The notes beneath the pieces were generated by a model, which ran no database searches, was not told the origin of the DNA, and worked only from the letters and a program-made list of their open reading frames with translations. The translations under genes were made by a program, and so were the position numbers. A stretch of 64,000 nt of DNA from the NCBI GenBank assembly GCA_015057865.1, contig SVDH01000003.1, positions 1-64,000 on the forward strand, read 5' to 3'. This document shows, piece by piece, positions 63,620-64,000 of the stretch; position 1 is the stretch's first letter; every line of letters starts with the position of its first letter. Source of the stretch: Lachnospiraceae bacterium (GTDB lineage: Bacteria > Bacillota > Clostridia > Lachnospirales > Lachnospiraceae).

Positions 63620-64000
63620 CTAGTCGAACCATCGCTTTACAATCTCTATTTCCTTCTGATATCCATCCATCTCATTCGGCGTCTCAAGGATGAAAGGCAG
63701 ACCTGATAATACGGGGTGCTGCACGATCCGCTTCATAGCCTCCATCCCGATCTCCCCCTGCCCCAGCTTTTCGTGCCGATCTTTATGGGAGCCGCACCCG
63801 TTTTTACTGTCATTTAAATGCACAGCAAACAGCCTGTCCAGACCGATAACCCGGTCGAAGTGGGTCAGCACGCCATCTAAATCATTCACCAGATCATATC
63901 CGCTGTCCCATGTATGACAGGTATCAAAACAGACACCGATCCTCTCTTTGCATTCCACCCGGTCTATGATCTCCCGCAGTTCCTCAAAGCAACCGCCAAC
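63620..64000 (-). CDS. nfo: Endonuclease IV (Nfo), C-terminal part, runs off the right edge
   Basis: This frame is open to the window edge and gives the C-terminal 126 residues of an AP endonuclease of the Nfo family. Zinc and active-site segments are present: [35 protein letters not shown] and FILETP. It acts in base-excision repair on abasic sites. The N-terminus is outside the window; upstream residues [16 protein letters not shown] are visible. Confidence 0.9.
   Translation of the reverse strand, partial: VGGCFEELREIIDRVECKERIGVCFDTCHTWDSGYDLVNDLDGVLTHFDRVIGLDRLFAVHLNDSKNGCGSHKDRHEKLGQGEIGMEAMKRIVQHPVLSGLPFILETPNEMDGYQKEIEIVKRWFD

Overview
The window looks like a chromosomal segment of an anaerobic, low-to-mid GC Clostridia bacterium, most likely a gut Lachnospiraceae or Eubacteriaceae relative. 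The evidence is: strong AGGAGG ribosome sites, two [FeFe] hydrogenases, butyrate kinase and phosphotransacetylase, radical SAM proteins, and no aerobic respiratory genes. A phloretin-hydrolase-type gene (39191-40015) has the length and residues of the enzyme known from Eubacterium ramulus, so a flavonoid-degrading relative is a reasonable guess. No rRNA, tRNA, CRISPR array, prophage or transposase was seen.

Positions 1-20,000 are mostly housekeeping and sensory genes. They include a membrane Ser/Thr kinase with a secreted partner, a C_GCAxxG_C_C redox protein, glutathione peroxidase with its OhrR regulator and a clear operator, a DUF937 protein, a YgiQ radical SAM protein, DUF1846, an SPFH/zinc-ribbon pair, an operon of two hybrid histidine kinases around a VOC protein (the first kinase frameshifted), a TIGR01212 radical SAM protein, a Big2-type surface protein, a decayed phloretin-hydrolase-like gene and a MATE exporter.

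Positions 20,300-58,400 form an accessory metabolic region built around two versions of the same gene set. Module A (about 22.8-34.2 kb) holds an MFS carrier, an [FeFe] hydrogenase, an FAD oxidoreductase, a ferredoxin, a PucR-type regulator, a UroD/MtaA-like protein, a zinc-ribbon/OB-fold protein fused to an acyl carrier domain, an SCP-x type thiolase and Pta. Module B (about 43.4-58.4 kb) holds an MFS carrier, butyrate kinase, FAD oxidoreductase, ferredoxin, [FeFe] hydrogenase, an acyl-ACP thioesterase, an OB-fold protein with two acyl carrier domains, a thiolase, two LysR regulators, a UroD-like protein and another PucR regulator. Between them lie a third PucR/UroD-like pair, the phloretin-hydrolase-like gene, a third hybrid kinase and an AAA/PD-(D/E)XK protein. 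My inference is an anaerobic acyl-degradation pathway. The substrate would be imported by the MFS carriers and held on the carrier domain. It would be oxidised or reduced by the flavoprotein, with electrons passing to or from H2, cleaved by the thiolase, and finished through Pta and Buk for ATP. The substrate is unknown; aromatic or polyphenol-derived acids are suggested only by the neighbouring hydrolase and the OYE-type reductase.

The last part (58.4-64 kb) has a 19-residue mini-gene with its own ribosome site and terminator, an M18 aminopeptidase, a HTH-Fic protein, a membrane-anchored carboxylesterase, a truncated EamA transporter and a partial endonuclease IV. A 31-bp palindromic repeat, single or as inverted pairs, and a 68-bp long form are scattered through the window. 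They often supply or abut the stop codons of genes.
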